Source: Acephala macrosclerotiorum | Lineage: Eukaryota > Ascomycota > Leotiomycetes > Helotiales > Mollisiaceae | Direction of reading: 5' to 3' | Assembly (NCBI GenBank): GCA_014904845.1 | Contig: MU119787.1 | Location: forward strand, 1-19,385 | DNA: 19,385 nucleotides | Part shown: positions 10,428-19,385 of the stretch, piece by piece | Layout of the letters: every line of letters begins with the position of its first letter | Position numbering within the stretch: position 1 is the first letter of the stretch | Notes under the pieces: model-generated | Databases searched by the model: none | Told to the model about the DNA's origin: nothing | Seen by the model: only the letters and a program-made list of their open reading frames with translations | Translations under genes and position numbers: made by a program

Positions 10428-10874
10428 TCACGAACTATTATCTTTGTATTCAATTTGTATTTTCATTGTAATAACGAATAATTGTTTTAAAAAAATCTTT
10501 TTTGTATTGTTTACAAAAAAAAAAAGAATTTTATATTCGATTCCGTGTTCAATCTCTACTTTTATAATCGTTATTTCAGTGAATTCGAAGTTCTGTCTAG
10601 TAGTAGTAAACAACTGGAAATCTTCGACGTTTGCAATAGTACTGTCGAAGTCTTGAGCTATGTACGTGGAAACAATGTAATACTCCGTTCCAATATTTAG
10701 TATTTCGCATTCTCTACTCGAACTAATTGGTTTAAACAAATTGAAATATAGTTTAAAAGCAACGATAATATGCTTTCTTTTAATCAGTAACGAGAAATCG
10801 ATTTTTACGAGATTAATTTCGAGTATTACAAGATTTCTAGTAATAGAAATAAATTGATTCGTTTTTTCAAACAT
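10428..10874 (-). pseudogene. Retroviral-type aspartic protease domain (pol N-terminus)
   Basis: This 148-codon open frame is the longest in the window and fits the aspartic protease that cleaves Gag-Pol. The active-site flap region reads CEILNIGTEYYIVS at residues 56-69, matching the family pattern L-[D]-[TSD]-G-[SA]-E-x-N-x-[MI]-S. The catalytic Asp is now Asn and the Thr is Ile (codons 10697-10692), both products of RIP-type transitions. Downstream, HGIEYKILFFFVNN and IFLKQLFV (residues about 110-134) match the typical VETPIFVV...LILGRPW end of the domain, with Gly and Pro lost. The frame stays open upstream of the Met (10874), although with stops, so that Met is probably not a true start. 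GC content is visibly higher here than on either side. The frame differs from that of the downstream RT-integrase, which suggests an indel or a programmed shift between 10.43 and 9.78 kb. Confidence 0.85.
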
Positions 10875-10889
10875 TTTATGAAAACTTTA

Positions 10890-13840
10890 AAAAAACTATT
10901 TCATAAAATCAACAGCTTTTAGCATTTCTCTTATTATAGCGATCTTAGTATCTATCAAAGTCAAATAGTAAATATTGTTTTTTCGCTATTGATTAGTAAT
11001 TACTACAATAAAATTCGATGTTTTCAAAGTATTAATAATTATTTTTATTTTCTTTTGAATTCTTGAAAGCGATATTATACTCTTAAAAAGTTTTCGCGAT
11101 AAAATTTCGTTAATAGAATTATTACTTCTAACGTCGAATTATTGTTTCAAAGTTTTATTTTTCGATTGATTTACGTTTATTTTTTCTCGTTTTTCGTTTT
11201 GAGCGCTTTATGAGATTTGTCGTTGCAATTCGATCTTTAAATACTTTTTTTCTATTTTTATTTTTCGTCGAAAGTTTTCTTATATACTTTAAATTTTGTT
11301 TTTCGATTTACTCGTCGTTATTGTATTTACTATTATTGTATTTATCGACAATTCTTCGTAAAACTCATTAATAATCGCTCTATTAAAACTTTGAATATTA
11401 ATATTATTATCGTTAAAAATATACGACAATAAATTCGATTTTCTCAAAATTTCTCTATTAGTACTAATTTTACTTTTTTTTTAAGTAGCAAATTGAACAA
11501 ATTCTTAGATTCTCTATATATTCTTAAAGCGTTTATTGAAATCGTAATCAAAAAATTTTCTAATTACTTGTTTTATAATCTGATTATACTAGCGTCGATT
11601 GTTTTTAAGCGTAAACGATCGCGAAAATCGATTACAATTCTAAGAATTATAATATTATTAATCGTTCTTTTAATAGTAATATCTACGATTGATTAATTCA
11701 TTTATAAATAGACAACAATTCACGAAAAAGTAATCAACGAAAAAATCGATTTCTCCGTTTTTTATTCGCTCGAAACACTCGAAACAATATCGCTCACTTT
11801 ATTAATCGTTGTATACAGCGTTAGTCTCTATTGCATTTCTTTGAACGATCGATAGTATACTTTGTAAAAATTCAATCAATATTGAATCATATGAAATTCT
11901 ATATTCGCTTTTTCTTATATTACTATATTTTTCTCGTTCTCGATTAAAACTCTTTTCTCGTTCATATTCTCGTAAAAAAACAAATTGATTTTAATTCTAA
12001 TTTATAAAAACTATAACGCTATTCAATTTTTGAGATATTTTCGCAATATTAGCGTTTAAAGCGATTTTCAAATCGTTAAATAATACGAAAAAAAAAAAGA
12101 ATTTTTTTAATTTTCTAATAAAATCGTTTATTTGAATTAAAAGTTTTAATACGAATATTTGTCGAATTCTTTAAATTTAAATAATATGTAAAATTGAAAA
12201 TTGAAATTCAATATAAGTTTTTTTAGTAATTATATACATTTTTTATTAAATTTTTTCTATAAATAATTCGAGTAAAATAAAAAATAATAAATTATTAATT
12301 ATATTTAAAATCATTTTTTATATTATAGTATTTAAATATTTTTATTGAATTTTCAAATATTTTAAATTATTAATTTTATTATATTATTATTTCTTTTTTT
12401 TATATTTATATACGATAATCGTTTTTTTGTATATTTTATTGTAATTGTAAATAAATATTTTTATCGACTCGTAATCGATTTTTCTAAAAATCCGTTTTTT
12501 AATATACATCGAAAATTCTCTTATAAACTCGCGTTTTTAATATTATTTATTCAATTTATTTCGTTTAATCAATTTTTTAAATACTCGATCGAACAAATTC
12601 ATATACGTTTTTATCGTCAAAAAATCTCTCGTAAATTAATTAATAATTTTATATAAAAACTTTATATTTATTCAATAATACTTCTAATTGTATTCGCGAA
12701 ATTCTTTTTTTAAAACGTCGTAAAAAATTTTTTTCAAGTAATTTTCAATATTATACTTTAATATAAATCGAATTTGCTTTTTGTAAATCGAATTAATATA
12801 TTGCAAAAATTGTATTTTTTTGATTTTTAAAATGATTTTATAGTTTTTATATATATCGTCGTATTATTTTAAAAAAATTGTAATATTGTTTTTTTTGAAT
12901 TAAAATATTCTAAAGATTTTAAAAAAAAACATTTATAATTTTAATATAAATATGTATTTTTCGAAATTTTATATTTTTGAAAAATTATTTTTATTATTTG
13001 TAGAAAATTTCTTAAAAAAAATCAATAGTATAATTAGAATAAAAATATTTTTTATCGAAAAAAATAAATTTTAATGCGAATAATTTATTGATTTTAGTCT
13101 TTAAATTGAAAATTGATTTAATAATTTAAAAGTACAAATTTTCAAATTATTATTTTTAAATGAAATTCGTTTTAAAAATTAGTTTTTATTTATATCGTTT
13201 TCTCGTAAAAAATTTTTTATTTCAATTTTTACTCGAAATTTCGTTTGTTTATTCGTTTTAATAAAATGTATTCTTTAAATAAGTATTTTTTTAATCGATT
13301 TCTCTCGATTGAAATTTTTTATTTCAATTTTTTTCGTATTATTTTCTGAAATTCGAAACTTATTTTAATTCTATTATTTCAATTTAAAAACGATTACAAA
13401 CAATCCGCGAATTGCGATTTTCAAAAGAATTAAAACTAAAATATAAAATAATAAAACAATTTCATTTTTCAACGTTATAATTTCTTTTTTTTTCGTATTA
13501 AAATTTTTTTTTTTATATTTCAATTTCTATTGAAAATAAAATCAATTGCTGTAAATAATCGCTATAAATTTCTTTTTTTCTTTCTTATATTTACTTTAAT
13601 ACTAATTATCTCGAACAATTCAATACGTAATTTTCATAAATCAATATTTTTCTACAATTTCACAATCTCGTAATTAAATTATTTAATTTCAAATAATACA
13701 ATCAAAACAAAAAATTCTTATTAATTGATTTTCAGTTTTCGATTTCTAGTAATTTGAATTTCTTTTTAATAGTAATAAAAAATAAAATATACAAATCGCA
13801 CATAAACAATTCTTAGCGAGATCTATTGAAACAATTCACT
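10890..13840 (-). pseudogene. Gag-like region of the retrotransposon, heavily decayed
   Basis: This is the stretch between the primer-binding site and the protease, where gag lies in Ty3/gypsy elements. The minus strand can be read in patches of charged, helix-like protein: around 13.38-13.26 kb a Glu/Lys-rich patch with W/Q-type stops, near 11.91-11.75 kb a patch containing FYKVYYRSFKEMQ, and near 11.33-11.10 kb a Lys/Arg/Glu-rich patch. Many TAA, TAG and TGA codons interrupt them, as expected from CAA, CAG and TGG after transitions. The patches lie in different frames, so introns, indels or separate frames are possible. I did not find a CCHC zinc knuckle. The gag call rests on position and general character, not on homology. 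Confidence 0.5.
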
Positions 13841-13842
13841 TT

Positions 13843-13859
13843 TTAACGTCGTTTTACCA
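13843..13859 (-). promoter_or_regulatory. Candidate tRNA primer-binding site
   Basis: On the minus strand the sequence just inside the 5' LTR reads T, then TGGTAAAACGACGTT. A TGG within 1-2 bases of the LTR end is the usual start of a primer-binding site that pairs with the CCA end of a tRNA and primes minus-strand DNA synthesis. RIP may have changed internal bases, so the tRNA cannot be named. The site supports the minus orientation independently of the coding motifs. Confidence 0.6.
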
Positions 13860-13860
13860 A

Positions 13861-14119
13861 TGTAAAAAAGCAATAAAATACAAAGCAAAAAAATCCAATC
13901 GTAAATCAATTCGTTTTAATCAATAAATTAAACTTATTCGAAATAATTCGTAATTCGTAAATCAATCAATCAATCAATCAAAATAAAAATAGAAAAAATT
14001 ATTAATTAGTTTATAATAAGTGAAAACTTTTTATGTATTAAAAAACACGTAATTAGTACTGTTTTCGAAACTAATTATTTACAAGGATTTTTAAAGAGAA
14101 AATATATAGTCTTACTACA
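13861..14119 (-). repeat. Right LTR (5' LTR in element orientation)
   Basis: This is the partner of 1924-2182 and keeps the canonical TG...CA ends on both strands. Being upstream of gag-pol on the minus strand, it should have carried the element promoter. A TATA-like CTATATATTTT lies close to its minus-strand start, but no promoter can be proven. It holds an (ATCA) microsatellite run around 13961-13980 that is broken by C-to-T changes in the other LTR. At differing sites this copy has the mutated base at 12 G-to-A and 4 C-to-T positions, so its plus strand has lost G more than C. Confidence 0.95.
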
Positions 14120-14123
14120 ATAT
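14120..14123. repeat. Possible target-site duplication, right copy (ATAT)
   Basis: This is the mate of 1920-1923, directly after the CA end of the right LTR. The low sequence complexity limits its weight. Confidence 0.4.
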
Positions 14124-14515
14124 ATAAAAAAAAATAAAATTAATTTATATTATAATATTTTTTAAATATTTTTATTTATTCGATTTAAAAATTAATATTA
14201 ATTTTTTTATATATATATAATATTAATACTTTTTATAATAAACGATTTTATTTAAATTTAATCGAAATATTTAAATAAAGCGATTTAATTAATTTATTAA
14301 GAATTTTATAGTAAAAATAATTACGTAGTAACTTCGAATTAATATATAATCGATCCGATAAAAAATACTAAAACTTCGATTTACGTTACATTACGATTAA
14401 AAGTTATTTATTAATACGAACTGTATAAAACTTATAAATAAATTGAAACTTAATTAAATACTGTCAAATTTCAAGTTTTAAACGATTTTATTAATTCGTT
14501 ATTATAAAAATCAAT
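14124..14515. other. Degraded flank between the LTR and the GC-normal island
   Basis: This AT-rich DNA is somewhat less extreme than the distal flanks. Cytosines in ACT, TCC and ACA contexts become more common towards 14300-14515, so the shift into the unmutated island is gradual on this side. No reading frame, RNA or LTR fragment was recognised. Confidence 0.6.
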
Positions 14516-14619
14516 AGAATGTAGTCGCACTCAGTAAAAATGGCGACCGCAAAACTCTCGAGTGCGCTTTTACCTTAGGCATTAAGGCACTTACTTACTT
14601 AAGTGCTAAATATTTCTAT

Positions 14620-14631
14620 AGCTGCGCAGCT
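14620..14631. repeat. 12-bp perfect palindrome AGCTGCGCAGCT, copy 1
   Basis: This perfect palindrome recurs unchanged at 14822-14833 and, with one base changed at its end, at 15031-15042, each time at the same place in the tandem unit. Constancy in otherwise divergent units suggests that the palindrome is under constraint or is the mobile core. Confidence 0.85.
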
Positions 14632-14735
14632 TTCAAAGGGGGTCCCAGGGGGTCTCCCCTTGGAATTATATGCTAAGTAAAGTGATTTAAATTGATTGAA
14701 TTGATCGTAGTAACTCGATATAAAAAACGGAGGTC

Positions 14736-14754
14736 CCAGGGGGTGTCCCCCTGG
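14736..14754. repeat. Perfect GC hairpin, 8-bp stem with TGT loop
   Basis: CCAGGGGG, loop TGT, then CCCCCTGG. Imperfect relatives lie near 14645-14663, 14848-14865, 14937-14955 and 15117-15134. There is no gene beside it for it to terminate, so it is listed as a repeat hairpin and not as a terminator. Confidence 0.85.
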
Positions 14755-15271
14755 TATAGAGCCCTAGAAGTGCGTTCTGCCTAAGGCGCTAAAGCAATAA
14801 AACGCCGGAGTCTAACTCTATAGCTGCGCAGCTTTCGAGGGGGGTCCTAGGGAGTCTCCCCCTAGTAAATATAATCGTAATAACTATTTATAATCAATAG
14901 AATCAATCGTAGTAACTCAATATAAGAGACGGGAGTCCCAGGGAGTGTCTCTCCAAAGTGCTCTTTTAGTGTGAGGCTCTGCCGGAAGTGCGTTTCTACC
15001 TAAGGCAATAAGGCACTTAAATGCTGGAATAGCTGCGCAGTTCTCGTCTCCTCCTGGTAAATAATTCTCTATAATCAATTGAATCGATCGTAGTAGCTAG
15101 ATATAAGACGGGGGTCTCAGGGGGTGTCCCCTTGGTGTAAAGCTCTATAGCAAGTGCGTTTCTGCCTTAGGCACTAAGAGCTTATCAGCCTATCGGCTTC
15201 ATCGCCCGGCAGAATCTCAAACTACTACTCTACCTCAATAACTATGCCAACTTCAAATGCTTATAAAACGC

Positions 15272-15295
15272 TCAAATTAAGAGCTTTTAATTTGA
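15272..15295. repeat. AT hairpin, 9-bp stem, 6-base loop
   Basis: TCAAATTAA, loop GAGCTT, then TTAATTTGA: a perfect stem in the right-hand, non-tandem part of the island. Confidence 0.8.
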
Positions 15296-15319
15296 AACTT
15301 GAAATAAAAACAGATTACT

Positions 15320-15334
15320 AAAGTCGAAGACTTT
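15320..15334. repeat. Hairpin AAAGTC-GAA-GACTTT
   Basis: Perfect 6-bp stem with a 3-base loop, one of four inverted repeats within about 180 bp. Confidence 0.75.
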
Positions 15335-15352
15335 GTAGCCTTTTGCAGGGGC

Positions 15353-15365
15353 GCCTCTGCGAGGC
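15353..15365. repeat. Hairpin GCCTC-TGC-GAGGC
   Basis: Perfect 5-bp stem with a 3-base loop, overlapping the near-palindrome GCAGGGGCGCCTCTGC at 15345-15360. Confidence 0.75.
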
Positions 15366-15394
15366 CTACGGAGAAAAATGTGCGTCGAGTAAAG

Positions 15395-15454
15395 AAAGAA
15401 AAGGCTCGTCCGCTATTGGCTCGCTTAGCGAGCTGCCGAACGGGCTTTTTCTTT
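15395..15454. repeat. 60-base double stem-loop at the island's right edge
   Basis: The outer arms 15395-15409 (AAAGAAAAGGCTCGT) and 15440-15454 (ACGGGCTTTTTCTTT) pair over 15 positions with two transitions, which in RNA would be G-U pairs. Inside lies a second stem, GCTCGCT-T-AGCGAGC (about 15418-15432). The compensating G-U-type mismatches hint at a structure kept at the RNA level, or simply at mild decay of one arm. Confidence 0.75.
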
Positions 15455-15480
15455 CGGAACGAGAGAAACATTTTAATTAA

Positions 15481-16771
15481 TAAAAATAAATTTTTTTATA
15501 AAATTATAAATATTATATTATATATTTATAAAAATATAATATATTAAAAAAAAATTATTTTATTTTAAAATTAATATATTATTTTATATATTTTAAATAA
15601 ATTTATATAAATATTAATTTTAAATTTAATTTAATAAATTTAAAAAAAAATTAATCTATTTTAAAAAAAAGTTTATAGTTTTTTTATTAATTTCGATTTT
15701 ATCGAATTTATATAATAGTTTTTTTTTTAATAAAAATTTTATTTAATTTATTTATTTATTTATTTATATAATATTATTATTATTTTAAATAATATATATA
15801 ATTTTAATTTTTTTAATAATATTAAAAATTAATTAATAAAAAATTTAATAAAATCGTTAACGTTTTAAAAAATTTAATTTTTTAATTTAATTTTTTCGAT
15901 TTTATTTTAAATAAAATTTTATAAAATAATTATTTTATAAATATAATTTTTTTAAATATTCGAATTTATTAAAAAAATATTAAAATTTTTAAATTTAATA
16001 TTACGATTCGATTTTTAAATAATATAATTAATAAAAAAATTAATAATATATATATATATTTTAATTTAAAAATTTAAATTTATTAAAAAATAATAAATTA
16101 ATAATTGTAAATACGTACGATTTTTAATTAATAAATAAATTATTCGAATCGAATATTATTATAAAAAATTAAAAAATTAATAAATTAATAAATTAATAAA
16201 AAAATTTAATTAAAGAAAATTGTAAAAAAATTAAAAAAAATTAATATAATAACGTTATTTTTATATAAATAATATAAAATCGAAAATAAAATTAAAATCA
16301 AACGAAAAAATAAATAATATTATTTTATTATATAAATTTATTTTTATATTTAATTTTAAATTTTTTAATTTATAATATTAAATTTTATAATTTGTAATAA
16401 CGTTTATAATTTTTATATTATATAAATTTATTTTAAATTTTTATTAATTTTAATATTAATTTAATAATATAAATTCGATTAAATTATTATTTTTAAAATC
16501 GTTTTAAATTTATTTTTATAAATTATAAATATTTAACTTTTTTACGTTTTTTATATATTAATAAAAATATTTTTTAATTAATCGATTACTAATAATACTA
16601 ACGATTTGTTAATAACGCGTATAATATAGTAATTGTATATTTAAATTTTCAATATTTGAATTTAAAATAATTATTAATAATAATAATAAATTTAAAAAAA
16701 TTATTATTATTTTAAAAAGTAAAATTTAATTTTTTTCGTCGATAATATATATATTTTAATACGCTTTATAT
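15481..16771. other. AT-saturated desert, nothing recognisable
   Basis: The change from the island is sharp at about 15470-15490. The sequence is nearly all A and T, the few C mostly in CpG, with short TTTA microsatellites near 15745-15770. No reading frame, LTR or RNA gene was found. Confidence 0.7.
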
Positions 16772-16879
16772 GCGCTAATAAGAATTTATACGCTAGTAAG
16801 AATTTATATACTAATAAAAATATATACGTTAATAAAAATATATATATTAATGAAAATATATATACTAATAAAAATATAA
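16772..16879. repeat. 18-bp minisatellite, six copies
   Basis: Six contiguous 18-bp units start at 16772, 16790, 16808, 16826, 16844 and 16862. The consensus is RYRCTAATAARAATWTAT-like, from GCGCTAATAAGAATTTAT (first) to ATACTAATAAAAATATAA (last). Differences are mostly C/T and G/A, with a few A/T differences separating the first two units from the others. GC content falls from left to right along the array. A unit length of 18 (six codons) would keep a reading frame, but no frame is open now. Confidence 0.85.
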
Positions 16880-19385
16880 TCGATTAATTCGTTTTTAATA
16901 TTTTTGAATTAAAAAGCGTTATAATTTATAAAATAATAATTTTAATAAATAGTAATTATATTAATTTTTAAATAATATTTTATAATTTAATATAAAATTA
17001 AAATATTCGATAATTAAAACGATTTTTTTTATTATATTTTTTTTAAATATAAATTTTTTCGTAATTATAATTTAAATCGTTTTTAATTTTATTTAATTAC
17101 TTTATAAAAACTAGTTTTTTAATGAGAATTTATTTAATATTATAAAAATCGATTTATTTTTTAATTATTAATCGTTGTAATTAAATTAATTATTATTATC
17201 GTATATTTAAATTTACGTTTATTTAAAATTAATTATTAAATTAATTATATTCTTAAAAAATTTTAAATTATATATTACGTATTCGTTGTAATTTTTTTTA
17301 TATTTATTTCAAATATTAAAATTAATTCAAAAAAAATTCTTATTAAAATTTTTTTTAATTTTTTTAATAAAAAGTTTTTAATTGCAATTTTATAAAAAAA
17401 AAAAAAAAAAATACTTTATTTTTACCGTTTTCGAAATAAATATCGATTTTTAATTCAAATTTTTTTATAATATTCTATTTTACAATTACAATTTATATTA
17501 ATTAATCGATTATAAAATTTAATATAAATTAAATTTACGTATTTTTTTTTTTTTTTGAGTTAAAATTAAACGTTTAAAATCAATATCAATTTTATTATAT
17601 TTATAATACGTCAAAATATAATTTATCGAATTAAATACTTTAAATATTTTTTTTTTTTTTTAGATTAATTAAATAAACGCGATTCGTTTAATAAACGATA
17701 TTAATTCGATAAATAAATATTATTCGATAAAATTATATTATTCAATAAATATTAAAACGAATTAATTAAACTCATTTTTAAATACGAATTCGTCGTTATA
17801 ATAATTATATAAAAAAGTTTTATTCGTATTGATACTATTTTTAAATTAATTATTTTTTAAAATTAATTAATTAAAATATTTACTTTTTTTAACAATTAAA
17901 TTTTTTTTATTTTTATTTCTTATATTATTTTCAAATAATTAAATTCGATTAATAATATCGAATAATTATAATTAAAAACAAATTATATATTATATTATTT
18001 TTTTTTAATAAATTTCGTCGTTTTTTAAATTAAATAAAAATCGTTAATTTTATATTTATCGAAAATAATCGAATATATCTCGTTAAAATTTAAATTTTTT
18101 TTTAAATTTAATATTATTTCTTCGTATCAATTTTTAATAATCTCGAAATTAATAATAATATTAATTATAAAAATTATTATTTTAATTTTCTTCGTTATAA
18201 ACAAACGAATATTAAATTGCTTTCGTATAAATATAATTTTTCAATTATTTTTAATTTTATAAAAAAGTATTAAATAATATTAAAATACTATAAATATAAA
18301 AATAATAAAATTTATTATTTTTAATATCGAATTTAAAATATAATTTTTTATTATTATTTAATCGACGTCGTTTTTTTATTATAAAAACAATTATTATTAA
18401 AATTAAAATAATTATATAATTAAAAATTGAATTAAACTATTTTTTGGTTTTTAAAAAAAAAATACTATTTTTAAATACTAATAAATTTTTCAAAAAAGTT
18501 TAAAATATATAATAAAAATATTATTTGTTTATTATTTTTATTTTAATTATAAAATATTAATATAAATATAAAATTTATTTTTATATTATATTTTTAATTA
18601 ATTTAAAAAAATATAATATAATTAGTAATTTTATTAAACTAAAAAATTTATTAATTTATTTCGTTTATATTTTTTATATTTAATAAAAAAAAATCGTAAA
18701 TTATTTTACGAATATTTATTAAAATTTAAAATCGTTTATTATTAATTTAATCGCGTATTTAATACGAATTAATAACGAATCGAAATAAAATATAATTATA
18801 ATATTTATTTTACGAATTATTTTTTTTTTTTTAATTCGTAAAACTTATAATCGTTTTTATTTTATTAATTATTTATTAAAAACTAATAATTAATAATAAT
18901 TCTTTCGAAAATATACTCGTTTAATTCAAATTAAAATTACTATTAAAAATCGAATTAATTAATCACTTAATATATAAAAATTAAAATATTAATAAAAAAG
19001 ATTTTATAAATCGAATATACAATTATATCGCGTATTAATAAATTCTTTCGATAAAATCGAATTTTAAAATTACTTTATAAATAATAAAATATTTTATTTA
19101 AATCGTTTTCGAATTTTATTTAAAACGTTTAAAATAAATTATAATTATTATTCTACGATTCGAATTACTCGAATATACGTCGATTAAACAATATATAATT
19201 ATTAAAAAAAAAAAAGAAAAAAAATTATATCAATTTATATTTAATAATAATTTAATTTTCGATATAACAAATTTCGAAATATTTTTTATAATACGTAATC
19301 GATTTTAAATATTCAATTAATATTAATTTTTAATATAAAATATAAAAAACGAAAAAAAATATAAAAAAAAATATAAAAAAAAAAA
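16880..19385. other. AT-saturated desert to the window end
   Basis: Extremely AT-rich DNA with CpG as the main surviving C context and no open frame of useful length. There are poly-A and poly-T runs (for example 17394-17411, 17540-17556, 17647-17661), and AAAAATATAAAA-type simple repeats close the window (about 19345-19385). I see no gene, RNA or recognisable mobile element. Confidence 0.7.

Larger units (their letters stand above)
1924..14119 (-). mobile_element. RIP-inactivated Ty3/gypsy LTR retrotransposon, 12.2 kb
   Basis: Two direct repeats of exactly 259 bp bound the element. The intact-looking right copy starts TGT and ends ACA, and the left copy reads TAT...ATA, as G-to-A and C-to-T changes predict. 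The tetramer ATAT precedes the left LTR and follows the right one, a possible target-site duplication, though weak in such AT-rich DNA. Orientation is minus, shown by protease, reverse transcriptase, RNase H and integrase motifs read right to left and by a primer-binding-site-like TGGT next to the right LTR. The order PR-RT-RH-INT defines the Ty3/gypsy (Metaviridae-type) class. At 12.2 kb it is long for a fungal gypsy element, mainly because about 4 kb lies between the end of pol and the 3' LTR. Many stops and lost catalytic residues make it dead. A nested second insertion in the 2.2-6.2 kb part cannot be excluded. Confidence 0.95.
14520..15480. repeat. GC-normal island of degenerate tandem units and palindromes
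   Basis: About 960 bp of ordinary base composition, with C and G in every context, lies between mutated regions. At least three and a part degenerate units begin with AGTGCG near 14561, 14769, 14997 and 15153, giving spacings of 208, 228 and 156 bp. A unit typically holds a CCTWAGGC box with GCACT-type inverted copies, the sequence AGCTGCGCAGCT, a G-run/C-run hairpin (GGTCCCAGGGGGTGTCCCC type), and an AT-rich ATCGTAGTAACTCGATATAA segment. Such palindromic GC clusters in AT-rich DNA are typical of intergenic regions in fungal mitochondrial and green-algal organelle genomes, so this could be an organelle-derived insertion. It could also be a nuclear minisatellite too short and divergent to trigger RIP. 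No gene was recognised in it. Confidence 0.75.

Noticed and set aside
10396..10656. 86-codon plus-strand open frame
   Set aside because: It is the antisense shadow of the protease frame, which has family-specific motifs.
10930..10960. A second protease-like patch LTLIDTKIAII upstream of the protease
   Set aside because: It resembles a DTG motif by chance; the downstream CEILNIGTEYYIVS patch is followed by the matching rest of the domain, while this one is not.
11493..11696. 67-codon plus-strand open frame
   Set aside because: Ile/Leu/Lys-rich chance frame opposite the gag-like region, with no motif.
13961..13980. (ATCA)n run as an independent repeat or CRISPR-like array
   Set aside because: It is an internal microsatellite of the LTR, present in both copies and altered by C-to-T changes in the left one.
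14736..14754. Intrinsic transcription terminator
   Set aside because: The hairpin has no T tract after it and no gene before it, and related hairpins recur through the tandem units.
15277..15471. 64-codon minus-strand open frame in the island
   Set aside because: It runs through three or four hairpins and has no recognisable domain; its RARANSGRAF-like texture is typical of translated palindromic DNA.
1..19385. A fungal mitochondrial genome or a Plasmodium-like AT-rich genome
   Set aside because: There are no mitochondrial genes, tRNAs or rRNAs, no coding density, and the core is an LTR retrotransposon with transition-only LTR divergence, which points to fungal nuclear DNA under RIP.

Overview
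This window looks like nuclear DNA of a filamentous ascomycete fungus that carries repeat-induced point mutation (RIP) or a RIP-like C-to-T process. The basis is extreme AT richness, a long terminal repeat (LTR) retrotransposon of a fungal Ty3/gypsy type whose two LTRs differ only by transitions, and reading frames whose stops fall where Gln or Trp codons are expected. No intact protein gene, tRNA or rRNA was recognised. No longer open frame appears functional; most are decayed transposon fragments.

Layout: 1-95 is a perfect 9-bp tandem repeat at the window edge. 96-1923 is almost pure A+T DNA whose few cytosines lie mostly in CpG. 1924-14119 is one 12.2-kb LTR retrotransposon on the minus strand, bounded by 259-bp LTRs (right copy = 5' LTR, left copy = 3' LTR). 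Read right to left it has a primer-binding site next to the 5' LTR, a gag-like region (about 13.8-10.9 kb), an aspartic protease (10.87-10.43 kb), reverse transcriptase (about 9.8-8.56 kb), RNase H (about 8.56-8.06 kb) and integrase (about 8.06-6.2 kb). A further roughly 4-kb region (6.2-2.2 kb) holds a decayed Gln/Asn/Ser/Thr/Pro-rich reading frame that I cannot assign. 14120-14515 is degraded DNA. 14520-15480 is an unmutated island of ordinary base composition, full of GC-rich palindromes and 3-4 degenerate tandem units, resembling organellar intergenic DNA. 15480-19385 is again AT-saturated desert with one six-copy 18-bp minisatellite.

The retrotransposon domains once formed a gag-pol module for copying and integrating the element. 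The protease, reverse transcriptase and integrase have each lost catalytic residues through G-to-A changes, so the element cannot move by itself. The most notable signals are: (i) the mutator spares CpG and hits CpA/CpT/CpC, the reverse of methyl-CpG decay; (ii) the element is unusually long, with an unexplained accessory frame after pol; (iii) the sign of G-versus-C retention flips at about 6.2 kb, where pol ends; and (iv) a hairpin-rich island that escaped mutation lies 0.4 kb outside the element.
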